Shown here piece by piece: positions 32,520 to 39,523 of a stretch of 64,000 nucleotides of DNA (positions are counted from its first letter, which is position 1; each line of letters opens with the position of its first letter). The translations under genes were made by a program, and so were the position numbers. This DNA is from a virus, in IMG/VR virus record IMGVR_UViG_3300031963_000041, positions 40,495 to 104,494 of that record; one strand, given 5' to 3'. The notes beneath the pieces are model-generated. The model saw only the letters and a program-made list of their open reading frames with translations, had not been told where the DNA came from and did not search any database.

Positions 32520-33110
32520 ATGCCCAATCTAGTGCCTATCGTGCTGGAACAGACTAGCCGTGGAGAACGCAGTTATGACATCTACAGCCGCCTGCTGAGA
32601 GATCGCATCATCATGCTGGATACAGACGTAAACTCACATTCAGCCAGCCTCATAGTGGCGCAGATGCTGTTCCTAGAAGCGGAAAATCCTGACAGAGACA
32701 TCTTGTTCTATATCAACTCACCAGGCGGGTCAATCACAGCGGGCATGAGCATCTATGATACCATGCAGTTCATCAAGTGTGATGTTTCTACCATAGTGTG
32801 TGGATTGGCCGCGTCGATGGGCTCCATGCTGGCCTGCGCCGGCACTGCTGGCAAGCGGTTCATCCTGCCACACAGCCAGCACATGATCCATCAACCTCTG
32901 GGTGGAGCTGAAGGACAGGTCACTGAAGTGGAGATCCGTTACAAAGAACTCATGCGCTGGAAGAAGACCTTGACTGAACTCTATGTCCAGCACACCGGCA
33001 AAGACTATGCGACTCTGGAGAAAGATATGGATCGAGACAACTGGATGACAGCACAACAGGCCGTGGAGTATGGCCTAGCTGATCGCATCATCACCCAACG
33101 AGATGTCTAA
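32520..33110 (+). CDS. clpP: ATP-dependent Clp protease proteolytic subunit ClpP
   Basis: 196 aa, typical length for a mature Clp[35 protein letters not shown] with Ser99, [13 protein letters not shown] with His124 and [18 protein letters not shown] with Asp173 give an intact catalytic triad and oligomer interface. Starts behind AAGGAGAAAC; a TATACT -10 lies at 32480-32485. It overlaps the radical SAM gene by 8 nt. Paired with phage ClpX at 5.6 kb. Confidence 0.96.
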   Translation: MPNLVPIVLEQTSRGERSYDIYSRLLRDRIIMLDTDVNSHSASLIVAQMLFLEAENPDRDILFYINSPGGSITAGMSIYDTMQFIKCDVSTIVCGLAASMGSMLACAGTAGKRFILPHSQHMIHQPLGGAEGQVTEVEIRYKELMRWKKTLTELYVQHTGKDYATLEKDMDRDNWMTAQQAVEYGLADRIITQRDV

Positions 33111-34425
33111 TCAAAGAATATTCTGCAACAGCCCGTGGTATGAATTACATATCTACTGGGACGGCGCTTTGGCGTTTTGCTGTCATGCCACTCCCAATGT
33201 TCCCTATGATACATCGCTGAAACAGCGATACAACATCAGGAACATGTCCATAAAGGAGTGGTATGATTCTGTGCCCATGCGTGAAGCTAGATTACAAGTG
33301 CTAGGGGATCAGCAATGGAATCATTGTGCTAGATGCTGGCACGAAGAACAGGTCAGTGACACCAGTCGTCGGCATCGTAGCAATCAGAAATCAGTGATAT
33401 TCACCAAGCAGAATTTTGCAGAAAGTTACCAGCAAAGTCCTGGGTTCGAAAAATTTGAACACAGTCGATCCAACGCAGGTGCATATGATGGCATGCCAAT
33501 CGATCTGCACATTGATCTTGGCAACTACTGCAATCTCGCCTGCAAGATGTGTAACCCGTCAGCATCCAGCCGCATCGCCAGCCAACATCGTCAATGGAAC
33601 ATGATCAGTGCTGTATCACAGGATTGGACCGCTGATCCAGAAGTATGGAATAGATTCCGCGAGGAGTTAGTATCAATATCCAAACTCAAGAACATACATT
33701 TCATGGGCGGGGAGACCATAATACAACCTCGGTTCCATGATCTAGTGGATTTCCTGATCGATCATGGTCGCACAGATGTGTGCATGAGTTTCGTGACCAA
33801 TGGCACTTCCTTTGACAAAAAGATCATCGAAAAACTCAAACGGTTCCCCAGGGTGGGTCTTGAGATCAGCATAGAAACTCTGGACACGCTCAATGAATAC
33901 ACTCGCCAGGGCACAGATAATAGCATGGTGCTGGCCAACATCGAGAATTACATCAATGAGTGCAATGGCACCACGATCACAGTGACCTTGAGACCAGCAC
34001 CGGGATTGCTGACAGTGCGCAGTTATTGGCAAGTCATTGAGTTGGCTTTGCAAAAGGGGTTGTTGATCAAAAGCAATCTCTGCACAGATCCAGATTTCCT
34101 TGATATCACTGTGGTACCCAAAAACATAAGAGATCAGTATCGACTGCCATATCTTGATTTGTTGACAAGATATGCACTGGATGAAGCCGATGTGTGGTCT
34201 GACTATAACGAAAGTGACCCCAACAACTTCCGCAGGGTGGCCAAAAATCAGATATTACAAATACTGCGGATATTGGATCTACCAGAACCTGATGATCGAG
34301 ATCGTCGTTGGTCAGCATTGGTACAGCATCTCGATCGCTGGGATCGTGTGTTTGGATTTGACGCTCGTGTGTTGTATCCAGAATTTGCCCACATACTTGA
34401 CAAGCATGGCTACCTACAGAACTAA
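33103..34425 (+). CDS. Radical SAM protein with N-terminal twitch/SPASM-like domain, 440 aa
   Basis: An N-terminal Cys-rich module (C8, C26, C27, C75, C78: [26 protein letters not shown]) precedes the radical SAM core [16 protein letters not shown] (C143, C147, C150), the GGE-type strand FMGGETII and FVTNGTSF. The N-terminal twitch order matches a phage and bacterial subfamily rather than the C-terminal SPASM of peptide-maturing enzymes. It makes a 5'-deoxyadenosyl radical; substrate unknown. A paralogue is at 57730. It overlaps clpP. Confidence 0.88.
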   Translation: MSNQRIFCNSPWYELHIYWDGALAFCCHATPNVPYDTSLKQRYNIRNMSIKEWYDSVPMREARLQVLGDQQWNHCARCWHEEQVSDTSRRHRSNQKSVIFTKQNFAESYQQSPGFEKFEHSRSNAGAYDGMPIDLHIDLGNYCNLACKMCNPSASSRIASQHRQWNMISAVSQDWTADPEVWNRFREELVSISKLKNIHFMGGETIIQPRFHDLVDFLIDHGRTDVCMSFVTNGTSFDKKIIEKLKRFPRVGLEISIETLDTLNEYTRQGTDNSMVLANIENYINECNGTTITVTLRPAPGLLTVRSYWQVIELALQKGLLIKSNLCTDPDFLDITVVPKNIRDQYRLPYLDLLTRYALDEADVWSDYNESDPNNFRRVAKNQILQILRILDLPEPDDRDRRWSALVQHLDRWDRVFGFDARVLYPEFAHILDKHGYLQN

Positions 34426-34873
34426 GATCGATATCGAAATCGATTCTGTGTGGCATGAGGAACTGCCTGAGATAATCGTGAAGATAGGCCCAGAATGGCG
34501 CTGGGCCGGCCCTCTCGAAAAAGCCACCCATTTTTCCCATACATGGGAATCCGGCAAAGGTGATGCCAAAGTTTCAGTTGAATTGCTCAACAAACAAGAT
34601 TCAGACACAGTGGGGAACAAAGACAAAGCCGTGGTAATAAAGGGTGTGAGATTAAACGATATCAGCACTGACAAATTACTATGGCAAGGACGTTATCGTC
34701 CTCGATACCCAGAACCCTGGGCCACTGAACAACGGAAGTCTGGACAGGATCTACCAGAATATCTATCTGCTCACACTTACCTGGGATGGAATGGAATCTG
34801 GACACTGGATTTCGACATCCCAGTGTTTACTTGGATACACCGGATCGAGGATCTGGGTTGGATCTACGATTAG
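34406..34873 (+). CDS. Conserved-looking phage protein, 155 aa
   Basis: ATG 34406 lies 20 nt inside the radical SAM gene. [20 protein letters not shown] begins a beta-rich protein that ends TYLGWNGIWTLDFDIPVFTW and GWIYD, a C-terminal pattern I associate with T4-type phages. No membrane or catalytic features. It meets the tiny - strand ORFs tail to tail (4-nt overlap). Confidence 0.7.
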   Translation: MATYRTKIDIEIDSVWHEELPEIIVKIGPEWRWAGPLEKATHFSHTWESGKGDAKVSVELLNKQDSDTVGNKDKAVVIKGVRLNDISTDKLLWQGRYRPRYPEPWATEQRKSGQDLPEYLSAHTYLGWNGIWTLDFDIPVFTWIHRIEDLGWIYD

Positions 34874-34944
34874 TTAGGTTTGCGACTGGGATAGTTCAAT
34901 TGTTCCCACTCTTCGTCGGTGTAAGGCCACCAATTTAACAGCAT
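34870..34944 (-). CDS. Tiny - strand ORF, 24 aa
   Basis: MLLNWWPYTDEEWEQLNYPS and four more residues. The ATG overlaps the end of the next upstream - strand gene, with GGGAGA ahead of it. The aromatic, acidic sequence is unlike random antisense, but the length makes it uncertain. Confidence 0.4.
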   Translation of the reverse strand: MLLNWWPYTDEEWEQLNYPSRKPN

Positions 34945-35069
34945 TGGCTTTTTTCTCCCATTATACGCTGAGCCGTTTTGTAATTTCCTTGTCGGGCGTG
35001 GAAGCTGGCCGCTCTGGCCCGTGCTATGGATTCAAAAAAACAATATACAGAATTCCAAAAATTTTTCAT
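34935..35069 (-). CDS. Small - strand protein, 44 aa
   Basis: MKNFWNSVYCFFESIARARA, then ASFHARQGNYKTAQRIM, is an amphipathic helix-turn-helix-sized peptide of a pattern I know from small phage proteins beginning MKNFWN. AAAGGAAAT precedes the ATG. A perfect TATAAATA late box lies 30 nt upstream on the same strand. It fills most of the 370-bp gap between the genes at 34406 and 35242. Confidence 0.6.
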   Translation of the reverse strand: MKNFWNSVYCFFESIARARAASFHARQGNYKTAQRIMGEKSQCC

Positions 35070-35099
35070 CTTTATTTCCTTTCTCATGGTTTCTACTGA

Positions 35100-35107
35100 T
35101 ATTTATA
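35100..35107 (-). promoter_or_regulatory. Late-type promoter TATAAATA, - strand
   Basis: The + strand reads TATTTATA, so the - strand has the exact T4 late consensus TATAAATA, 30 nt ahead of ATG 35069. Confidence 0.6.
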
Positions 35108-35148
35108 TGTTGCACTACCACAAAATGTTAAAATATTATGACAACCAA

Positions 35149-35212
35149 GGTTAGTGCGCACTAACCCAGTGTTTTTGCCCAGGTTGACCAGAAATCGCCA
35201 TTTTGCTATAAT
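35149..35212 (+). promoter_or_regulatory. Stem-loop plus early promoter cassette, copy 2
   Basis: A perfect 18-nt palindrome GGTTAGTGCGCACTAACC (35149-35166) followed by a short T-run, then TTGACC (35184-35189), spacer AGAAATCGCCATTTTGC and TATAAT (35207-35212). The 17-nt spacer is nearly identical to copy 1. Between stem and -35 it shares GTTTTTGCCCAGG with the copy at 49935. Confidence 0.9.
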
Positions 35213-35241
35213 TTGGGTATAGTGATACACAAGGAGCAACA

Positions 35242-35616
35242 ATGAGCGACTTTAAATCTTGGGAAGAAATGTCAGATCTAGAACGTGCATCATGCACTTT
35301 CTGGGACATGTATAAAGACGCCTACGGTGTGCGCCCACGTGGCATCGACACCAGCGGCTGGACCTTGGCGGATTTCGACCGCGAGTTTGCATCCCTAGGT
35401 CAGGTCATCGAAGCCGAAGAAGCCCAACGCCGCGAAAGCGAAGCCGAGGCCACGGCCCGGGTGGAGAAAGCCATTGACACCCTGATGCGTTCAGGTGCCC
35501 GGGATCGTGCGACAGCGATACGTTGGTTGCATGAATCACACGATACCCAGGGAGACGATGAGTATCTCTGTTTCCAACTGGGCCTGCCTTACGGTTATTT
35601 CCGTAAGGCGGCTTGA
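35242..35616 (+). CDS. Early phage protein, 124 aa
   Basis: ATG 35242 follows CAAGGAGC behind cassette 2. MSDFKSWEEMSDLERASCTF and WDMYKDAYGVRPRGID mark a family with a Y-K-D-x-Y-G-x-R-P-R box common in large phages. A charged helix (EAEEAQRRESEAEATARVE) follows. The last codons contain a perfect 9-bp hairpin (35586-35609) that opens a structured RNA region. Confidence 0.75.
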   Translation: MSDFKSWEEMSDLERASCTFWDMYKDAYGVRPRGIDTSGWTLADFDREFASLGQVIEAEEAQRRESEAEATARVEKAIDTLMRSGARDRATAIRWLHESHDTQGDDEYLCFQLGLPYGYFRKAA

Positions 35617-35720
35617 TGTTTGAGGCCGTGATAGGCAGGTGCCTGCCTTGGGGAGCCTTGATACCCCAGAACCCGAAGCAGTCTATTTTTGCTGATTATA
35701 GACTATAAAGAAAAATCAGC
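35586..35720 (+). ncRNA. Structured leader RNA with H-type pseudoknot
   Basis: Consecutive stems: GCCTTACGG/CCGTAAGGC (35586-35594, 35601-35609), AGGCAG/CTGCCT (35633-35638, 35643-35648), TGGGG/CCCCA (35649-35653, 35664-35668). Then AGTCTAT (35680-35686) pairs with ATAGACT (35698-35704) while its loop segment GCTGATT (35691-35697) pairs with AATCAGC (35714-35720): a classic H-type pseudoknot with no gap between stems, a 4-nt first loop and a 9-nt A-rich last loop. It ends 14 nt before AAGGAG of the gene at 35747. Probably a cis-acting translation control element, like the T4 gene 32 leader in layout. Confidence 0.6.
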
Positions 35721-35746
35721 ACTTATTATATCACAAGGAGATACAC

Positions 35747-36022
35747 ATGCCCACAATCAGCGAAGTCAATCACGAAATCATGCACGGCGATTTCACCAAT
35801 GATCAACTCAATGCCATCGCCCTGGCCATCAAGTATCGCCGGCGCCAGATTGGACAAGAAGTAAAAGTCACCATCCGTGTGGGCACTCCGGTGAAGTTCT
35901 ATCATCCCAAACTGGGCCAGGACATCTTTGGCACCGTGGACCGTGTGAAGCAGAAATTTATCCTGGTGCAGACACTGGGTGGTCGCTACAATGTTCCGGC
36001 CAACCTTTTGGAACGAGTATGA
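35747..36022 (+). CDS. Small phage protein with KOW/SH3-like segment, 91 aa
   Basis: MPTISEVNHEIMHGDFTNDQ, then LNAIALAIKYRRRQIGQE and a beta part VGTPVKFYHPKLGQDIFGTV, FILVQTLGGRYNVPANLLE. The second half resembles a small SH3/KOW barrel, often nucleic-acid binding. The ATG is preceded by AAGGAG and a pseudoknot leader, which suggests translational control. I know the family from aquatic phages but not its role. Confidence 0.75.
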   Translation: MPTISEVNHEIMHGDFTNDQLNAIALAIKYRRRQIGQEVKVTIRVGTPVKFYHPKLGQDIFGTVDRVKQKFILVQTLGGRYNVPANLLERV

Positions 36023-36474
36023 AACAGCAGATCCGATACGATCATACCTTTGAGTTTGACCTCACGGGCCGGGTGCAGTTTGGTGATCTGCCCATAGATA
36101 CCGTGCATGACTTGTTCCAGGATGGTCGTGTGGCCAGCAAGTTCCTGGAGAACATCTTGCCAGTATGGTTCGAAGATCTAGAATACGTGGATCAAGACGG
36201 CTATGATCATGTGCAGACATCCACTGGTCGCAGGCTGGACCTCAAAGGCTTCACCCGCGGTGGTGCCAGTTATGCTCCCAGCAACATGCTGGGTGCCGGG
36301 CGCAAGATCGATAGAGAGAAATTGCATGAGCATGCTCTCACCATCGACTACATACTGAGTGATATCACAGAATTCCCCCGGGTGCGCATCGTGTTCAAAC
36401 GTGGAACCGAATTGGTAGAAAACTATCCTGCGGGCAAGATACCCACACAAGAACGAGAACGACTGTTTGGATAA
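36019..36474 (+). CDS. Possible PD-(D/E)XK nuclease, partner of the methyltransferase, 151 aa
   Basis: ATGA overlap upstream and an 8-nt overlap with a DNA methyltransferase downstream. The stretch DGYDHVQTSTGRRLDLKGFT fits a PD-(D/E)XK active site (Asp, then DLK with strand context), and SNMLGAGRKIDREKLHEHA and SDITEFPRVRIVF follow as in a restriction-like fold. The pairing with a methyltransferase suggests a compact restriction-modification unit, but the fold call is by eye only. Confidence 0.6.
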   Translation: MKQQIRYDHTFEFDLTGRVQFGDLPIDTVHDLFQDGRVASKFLENILPVWFEDLEYVDQDGYDHVQTSTGRRLDLKGFTRGGASYAPSNMLGAGRKIDREKLHEHALTIDYILSDITEFPRVRIVFKRGTELVENYPAGKIPTQERERLFG

Positions 36475-37261
36475 AAATAACATCATATTGCAGGACTGCG
36501 TTACAGGCATGCAGGCCTTGCCCGAAGCCAGTGTCGATATCTGCGTGACTTCTCCGCCCTACAACCTGGGCATTGGTTACAGCACCTATCGCGACGACCG
36601 GCCACGGCAGGACTATCTCCGATGGCTGGGGTCGGTGTTCGGCGAGATCAAAAGAGTGCTGACCGATGACGGACACTTCTGGCTCAACGTAGGTTACAGC
36701 AATCAAGATCCCTGGGTGGCACAAGACGTGGCGCAGGTGGCTCGTGATCATTTCGTGCTCCAGAATTCCGTGATGTGGGTCAAATCGATCTATGTCAACG
36801 GAAAGACATCGGGACACTTCAAACCAGTGAACTCCGAACGTTACATCGCTCCCACATGGGAGCATGTGTTCCATTTCACCAAGGCAGGTCGGAGCCCATT
36901 GGACAAACTCACCATTGGTGTGCCCTACGAATACTATGCGGAGAATCTACGCAATCCCAAGACTGCCGGAACCAAACCCAATCTACGCTGTCGTGGCAAC
37001 ACCTGGTTCATACCCTATGAGACCATCAGCAACCGGGCCAAGCATCGAGGCGATCATCCGGCCACTTTTCCTGTGGCCTTGGCCGAAAATTGCATCCGTG
37101 TGTCAGGCATCACATCAGGCACTGTGCTGGACCCATTCATGGGATCAGGCACTACTGCCATCGCGGCCCATCGCTGTGGTCTGTCATGGATGGGCTTTGA
37201 AATTGATGCAAACTACAGGGACTTTGCCCTGGATCGCATAGCCGCAGAAACCGCTGGTTGA
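36467..37261 (+). CDS. DNA methyltransferase, beta-class with TSPPY motif
   Basis: 264 aa. Motif IV is TSPPYNLGIGY (residues 28-38) and motif I lies C-terminal as LDPFMGSGTT, the beta-class order. TSPPY is most frequent in N4-cytosine enzymes but also occurs in N6-adenine ones. The segment between (RPRQDYLRWLGSVFGEIKRV) is typical. TTG start overlaps the possible nuclease gene. It may protect phage DNA from host or self restriction. Confidence 0.92.
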   Translation: MDKNNIILQDCVTGMQALPEASVDICVTSPPYNLGIGYSTYRDDRPRQDYLRWLGSVFGEIKRVLTDDGHFWLNVGYSNQDPWVAQDVAQVARDHFVLQNSVMWVKSIYVNGKTSGHFKPVNSERYIAPTWEHVFHFTKAGRSPLDKLTIGVPYEYYAENLRNPKTAGTKPNLRCRGNTWFIPYETISNRAKHRGDHPATFPVALAENCIRVSGITSGTVLDPFMGSGTTAIAAHRCGLSWMGFEIDANYRDFALDRIAAETAG

Positions 37262-37287
37262 CCAGAAATAGTGATTTCGGTTATAAT
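37258..37287 (+). promoter_or_regulatory. Early promoter giving a leaderless mRNA
   Basis: TTGACC (37258-37263), 18-nt spacer, TATAAT (37282-37287), all overlapping the methyltransferase stop. ATG 37294 lies 6 nt after the -10 box, at the expected start of transcription. No stem-loop accompanies this copy. Confidence 0.75.
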
Positions 37288-37293
37288 ATGGGT

Positions 37294-37524
37294 ATGCTAA
37301 GAAATGACCGAATCACCTGGGGCCTCAAATGGGCCGGAACTATCGTAACCCTGGCTGGAGCACTCTGCACCAGCCTCCGCATTGATCCTTTGAACGTATA
37401 TCTGCTGAATCTAGGCAGTTTGGTTTTTGTGCTATGGGCCGTGCGTATCCGCGACCGTGCCATGATCACTGTGAACGTGGGCTTATTGTCCATATACCTT
37501 GTAGGGTTATTTTTCACTAGGTAA
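37294..37524 (+). CDS. Three-helix membrane protein, 76 aa
   Basis: MLRNDRITWGLKWAGTIVTL, then LNVYLLNLGSLVFVLWAVRI and MITVNVGLLSIYLVGLFF: three helices with a conserved-looking R-I-R-D-R loop. The layout resembles half-transporter (SemiSWEET-like) proteins seen in phages. The start at 37294 is placed at the predicted transcription start; an upstream ATG at 37288 would begin within 1 nt of the -10 box. The stop overlaps cassette 3. Confidence 0.75.
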   Translation: MLRNDRITWGLKWAGTIVTLAGALCTSLRIDPLNVYLLNLGSLVFVLWAVRIRDRAMITVNVGLLSIYLVGLFFTR

Positions 37525-37573
37525 GTGCGCACTAACCTAGCGGTTGACCAAAAAAGCCATTTTCGGTTATAAT
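37520..37573 (+). promoter_or_regulatory. Stem-loop plus early promoter cassette, copy 3
   Basis: GGTAAGTGCGCACTAACC (37520-37537) contains the stop codon of the membrane protein, followed at once by TTGACC (37544-37549), 18-nt spacer and TATAAT (37568-37573). The initial transcribed region TATAGTAAAC is shared with other copies. Confidence 0.9.
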
Positions 37574-37602
37574 ATAGGTATAGTAAACATCAAGGAGCAG
37601 AT

Positions 37603-37881
37603 ATGTCATATTACATCATAGTCAAAGCCACAGGACTCATCGTTTCGGATGGCCCAAATCGCACTCGTGCCTATCGCACTCAAGGTGCCGCCAAGGCCAC
37701 CATCACTAGATTGGTCAAGAAAGCCGGTTGGAAGGGCAACGAGTTTGAAATCACTCACACCCGCGATTACCAACCACGCATGGTCACTCGTCGGAATTTG
37801 ATGTCAGGCCAGGAGTTCCAAGAAGATGTGAACACTCCTTACTTCTGCTCGCCTGCATCCGAATCCTACTGGAGCATGTGA
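37603..37881 (+). CDS. Early phage protein, 92 aa
   Basis: ATG 37603 after CAAGGAGC. MSYYIIVKATGLIVSDGPNR, GAAKATITRLVKKAGW and the end RRNLMSGQEF and FCSPASESYWSM form a pattern recurrent in T4-type phages. Small and basic, possibly nucleic-acid binding. Overlaps the next gene by 4 nt. Confidence 0.75.
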   Translation: MSYYIIVKATGLIVSDGPNRTRAYRTQGAAKATITRLVKKAGWKGNEFEITHTRDYQPRMVTRRNLMSGQEFQEDVNTPYFCSPASESYWSM

Positions 37882-38279
37882 TCGTGGCGCTGAAGATCAT
37901 GCGCGAAGTCACTGAATGGAAGGGCGTGGAATATCGCCTGCCCAACCATGTGTATCTCATGGATGGCGACAAGGTCTATGCCTACTCCAAATGGGGTCAA
38001 AGCGAGCCCCAATACATGAAGACCTTTCTCCGCATGGATCGCAGGGGCAGAAAGTTTGAAGAAGTCAAAAAGAACACCTGGAAGTTCGATCTATCAATAC
38101 AGACCGAAGCCCCTGCCAAAGAGCCAGAACCTCAAGGTGAGATCTGGACTGTGCAAGGGAGCAAAGGCAACCAATATTTTGTCAATCTTTCGGCCGGACA
38201 CTGGTCATGCACCTGTCCCGGATTTGGATTCCGACGCCATTGTCGGCATGTGGACGAACTGCAAACTGCCCAAAAATAA
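37878..38279 (+). CDS. Protein with C-terminal SWIM-like zinc finger, 133 aa
   Basis: GTG start inside the previous stop region. The N-terminal half (MREVTEWKGVEYRLPNHVYL, MDRRGRKFEEV) is a phage-specific domain; the C-terminus NLSAGHWSCTCPGFGFRRHC plus RHV has the C-x-C...C-x-H ligands of a SWIM zinc finger, which usually binds DNA or proteins. A Pro/Glu linker (about residues 75-86) joins them. Possibly a DNA-binding early regulator. Confidence 0.78.
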   Translation: MIVALKIMREVTEWKGVEYRLPNHVYLMDGDKVYAYSKWGQSEPQYMKTFLRMDRRGRKFEEVKKNTWKFDLSIQTEAPAKEPEPQGEIWTVQGSKGNQYFVNLSAGHWSCTCPGFGFRRHCRHVDELQTAQK

Positions 38280-38298
38280 ACCGCCTCAAGGGCGGTTT
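38278..38298 (-). terminator. Bidirectional terminator between convergent genes
   Basis: AAACCGCC (38278-38285), loop TCAAG, GGCGGTTT (38291-38298). On the - strand it is followed by ATTTTT, so it best terminates the - strand gene at 38327; on the + strand only a weak T-run follows. Confidence 0.75.
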
Positions 38299-38326
38299 AT
38301 CCTTTCGAAAACCCGGTGAGCCTGGA

Positions 38327-38485
38327 TTACTTCTTGGCTTCTTTCTTTTCGTCTTTCTTGTCCTTCTTTTCTTCTTTCTTCACTTCGGCTTTTTTTGGCT
38401 CTTCTTTCTTAGCAGGAGCGGGTGTCTGGGCGACGGCCACACCAGCGGCAAAAAGACCAGCGATAAGAGTTGCGATTGCTTTCAT
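38327..38485 (-). CDS. Secreted Lys/Glu-rich small protein, 52 aa
   Basis: MKAIATLIAGLFAAGVAVAQ is a signal peptide (cleaved near VAQ); the mature part is an alternating Lys/Glu/Ala low-complexity tail (KKEEPKKAEVKKEEKKDKK). Very similar secreted tails occur in betaproteobacteria, which points to host-derived DNA. GGAGG lies 7 nt ahead of the ATG on the - strand. Function unknown; perhaps an envelope-associated polyampholyte. Confidence 0.75.
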   Translation of the reverse strand: MKAIATLIAGLFAAGVAVAQTPAPAKKEEPKKAEVKKEEKKDKKDEKKEAKK

Positions 38486-38580
38486 GATTCCTCCAATTGG
38501 ATAAAAGCGGTGTGAGCAAGACCATCCTGCCCACAATGCTATATATCACGTTTCAATGATACAAGATGGGTAAACTCACA

Positions 38581-38654
38581 GCAGTAATTCTACCAAAATC
38601 GTAGATCTTACTGCCGACATAGTGTATTATTATAACACGCTGTAAAACACAGCG
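38581..38654 (+). promoter_or_regulatory. Operator-like inverted repeat, promoter and 5' hairpin of an HTH gene
   Basis: In the 190-bp divergent gap, GCAGTAA...TTACTGC with an inner TCTAC/GTAGA (38581-38614) is a long imperfect palindrome. TATTATTATAAC (38625-38636) supplies a -10, and a perfect CGCTGT/ACAGCG hairpin (38638-38654) lies at the predicted RNA start. Both could bind the HTH protein encoded next. The remainder of the gap shows nothing else. Confidence 0.5.
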
Positions 38655-38677
38655 ACTTACTATAGAAAGGTAATACT

Positions 38678-38947
38678 GTGAAATTTATCAATCCCGAAAC
38701 CAAGACGTTCCGTGTGCTCAAAGCACTGCAAAATGGTCAACCCGTGACCGAATCCAAGGCCAAGAAAATGGGCATCGGCAATCTCAACGCCGAAATCCAT
38801 CGCATCCGCCAGCATGGATTCGCTGTCTACACCAACCGTCGCACCGCAGGTAATGGTGTGAACGTGACTGAGTATGTGTTGGGCAAACCAAGCCGTAACA
38901 TGGTTGCTTTGGCATACAAAGCACAGGCCATGGGTATCACGGTCTAA
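38678..38947 (+). CDS. Helix-turn-helix type DNA-binding protein, 89 aa
   Basis: GTG start after AAAGGT. TFRVLKALQNGQPVTESKAK, KMGIGNLNAEIHRIRQHGF and AVYTNRRTAGNGVNVTEYVL look like a winged helix-turn-helix with a beta-wing, a pattern found in small phage proteins. The upstream palindrome suggests autoregulation. A strong terminator follows, so it is monocistronic. Confidence 0.72.
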   Translation: MKFINPETKTFRVLKALQNGQPVTESKAKKMGIGNLNAEIHRIRQHGFAVYTNRRTAGNGVNVTEYVLGKPSRNMVALAYKAQAMGITV

Positions 38948-38992
38948 TCAAAGGTTCGCTGGCCAACCCAAATTGGTCACCCTTGTCCAAAA

Positions 38993-39018
38993 GGCTACCA
39001 CGGTAGCCTTTTTTTTTT
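38993..39018 (+). terminator. Intrinsic terminator
   Basis: GGCTAC (38993-38998), loop CACG, GTAGCC (39003-39008), then ten T residues. It separates the HTH gene from the promoter at 39021. Confidence 0.92.
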
Positions 39019-39020
39019 GA

Positions 39021-39049
39021 TTGACCGGTAATTTCTTTTTTGCTATAAT
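39021..39049 (+). promoter_or_regulatory. Early promoter giving a leaderless mRNA
   Basis: TTGACC (39021-39026), 17-nt spacer and TATAAT (39044-39049). ATG 39055 is 6 nt downstream and no Shine-Dalgarno can fit, so translation must start at the 5' end. Confidence 0.8.
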
Positions 39050-39054
39050 TAGAT

Positions 39055-39519
39055 ATGCTAAAAAAACTCATGCAACGATTAGGACGACATCGGGTGATCA
39101 TGGATCGCCAGGACGACGAACCTTATCTGGAAAGATATTATCTATTCCTCAAGGATCGCCAACGGTTTCCGTTCAATGTGTTCTTGCACCGATTCCTCAA
39201 GGGTGATCCCCACGATGTGCATGATCATCCCTGGCCCTATGCCACTCTGATATTGAAAGGCGGATACTATGAATGGGTTCCACAGTTTGATAGCCAAGGG
39301 CGCAAATCCAGTGAGATTCGTCACTGGCGTGGCCCCGGACATTTCCGCATCTGTGGTGCTGGCAGTTACCATCGCATTGAACTCAAACCGGGTGTGACTG
39401 CCTGGACCTTGTTCATGCCCGGACCACATCGACGCGAATGGGGATTTTTGTTTAACAACAAGTGGATCCCCCACAACGAATATTTCCAACTGAGACGTTT
39501 GCTAAACAACAAGGAGTAA
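39055..39519 (+). CDS. Cupin-like protein, 154 aa
   Basis: Begins at the predicted transcription start. VFLHRFLKGDPHDVHDHPWP, YATLILKGGYYEW and YHRIELKPGVTAWTLFMPGP follow the two-motif beta-barrel cupin order, with His residues placed for a metal site. Found in many large phages as an uncharacterised cupin. An oxygenase, isomerase or sugar-binding role is possible. It is followed by AAGGAGTAAGGCC and the next gene. Confidence 0.78.
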   Translation: MLKKLMQRLGRHRVIMDRQDDEPYLERYYLFLKDRQRFPFNVFLHRFLKGDPHDVHDHPWPYATLILKGGYYEWVPQFDSQGRKSSEIRHWRGPGHFRICGAGSYHRIELKPGVTAWTLFMPGPHRREWGFLFNNKWIPHNEYFQLRRLLNNKE

Positions 39520-39523
39520 GGCC

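Noticed and set aside
36467-37261. Calling the methyltransferase a host remnant or prophage marker
   Set aside because: It overlaps phage genes on both sides and shares their codon use and spacing, so it belongs to the phage genome.
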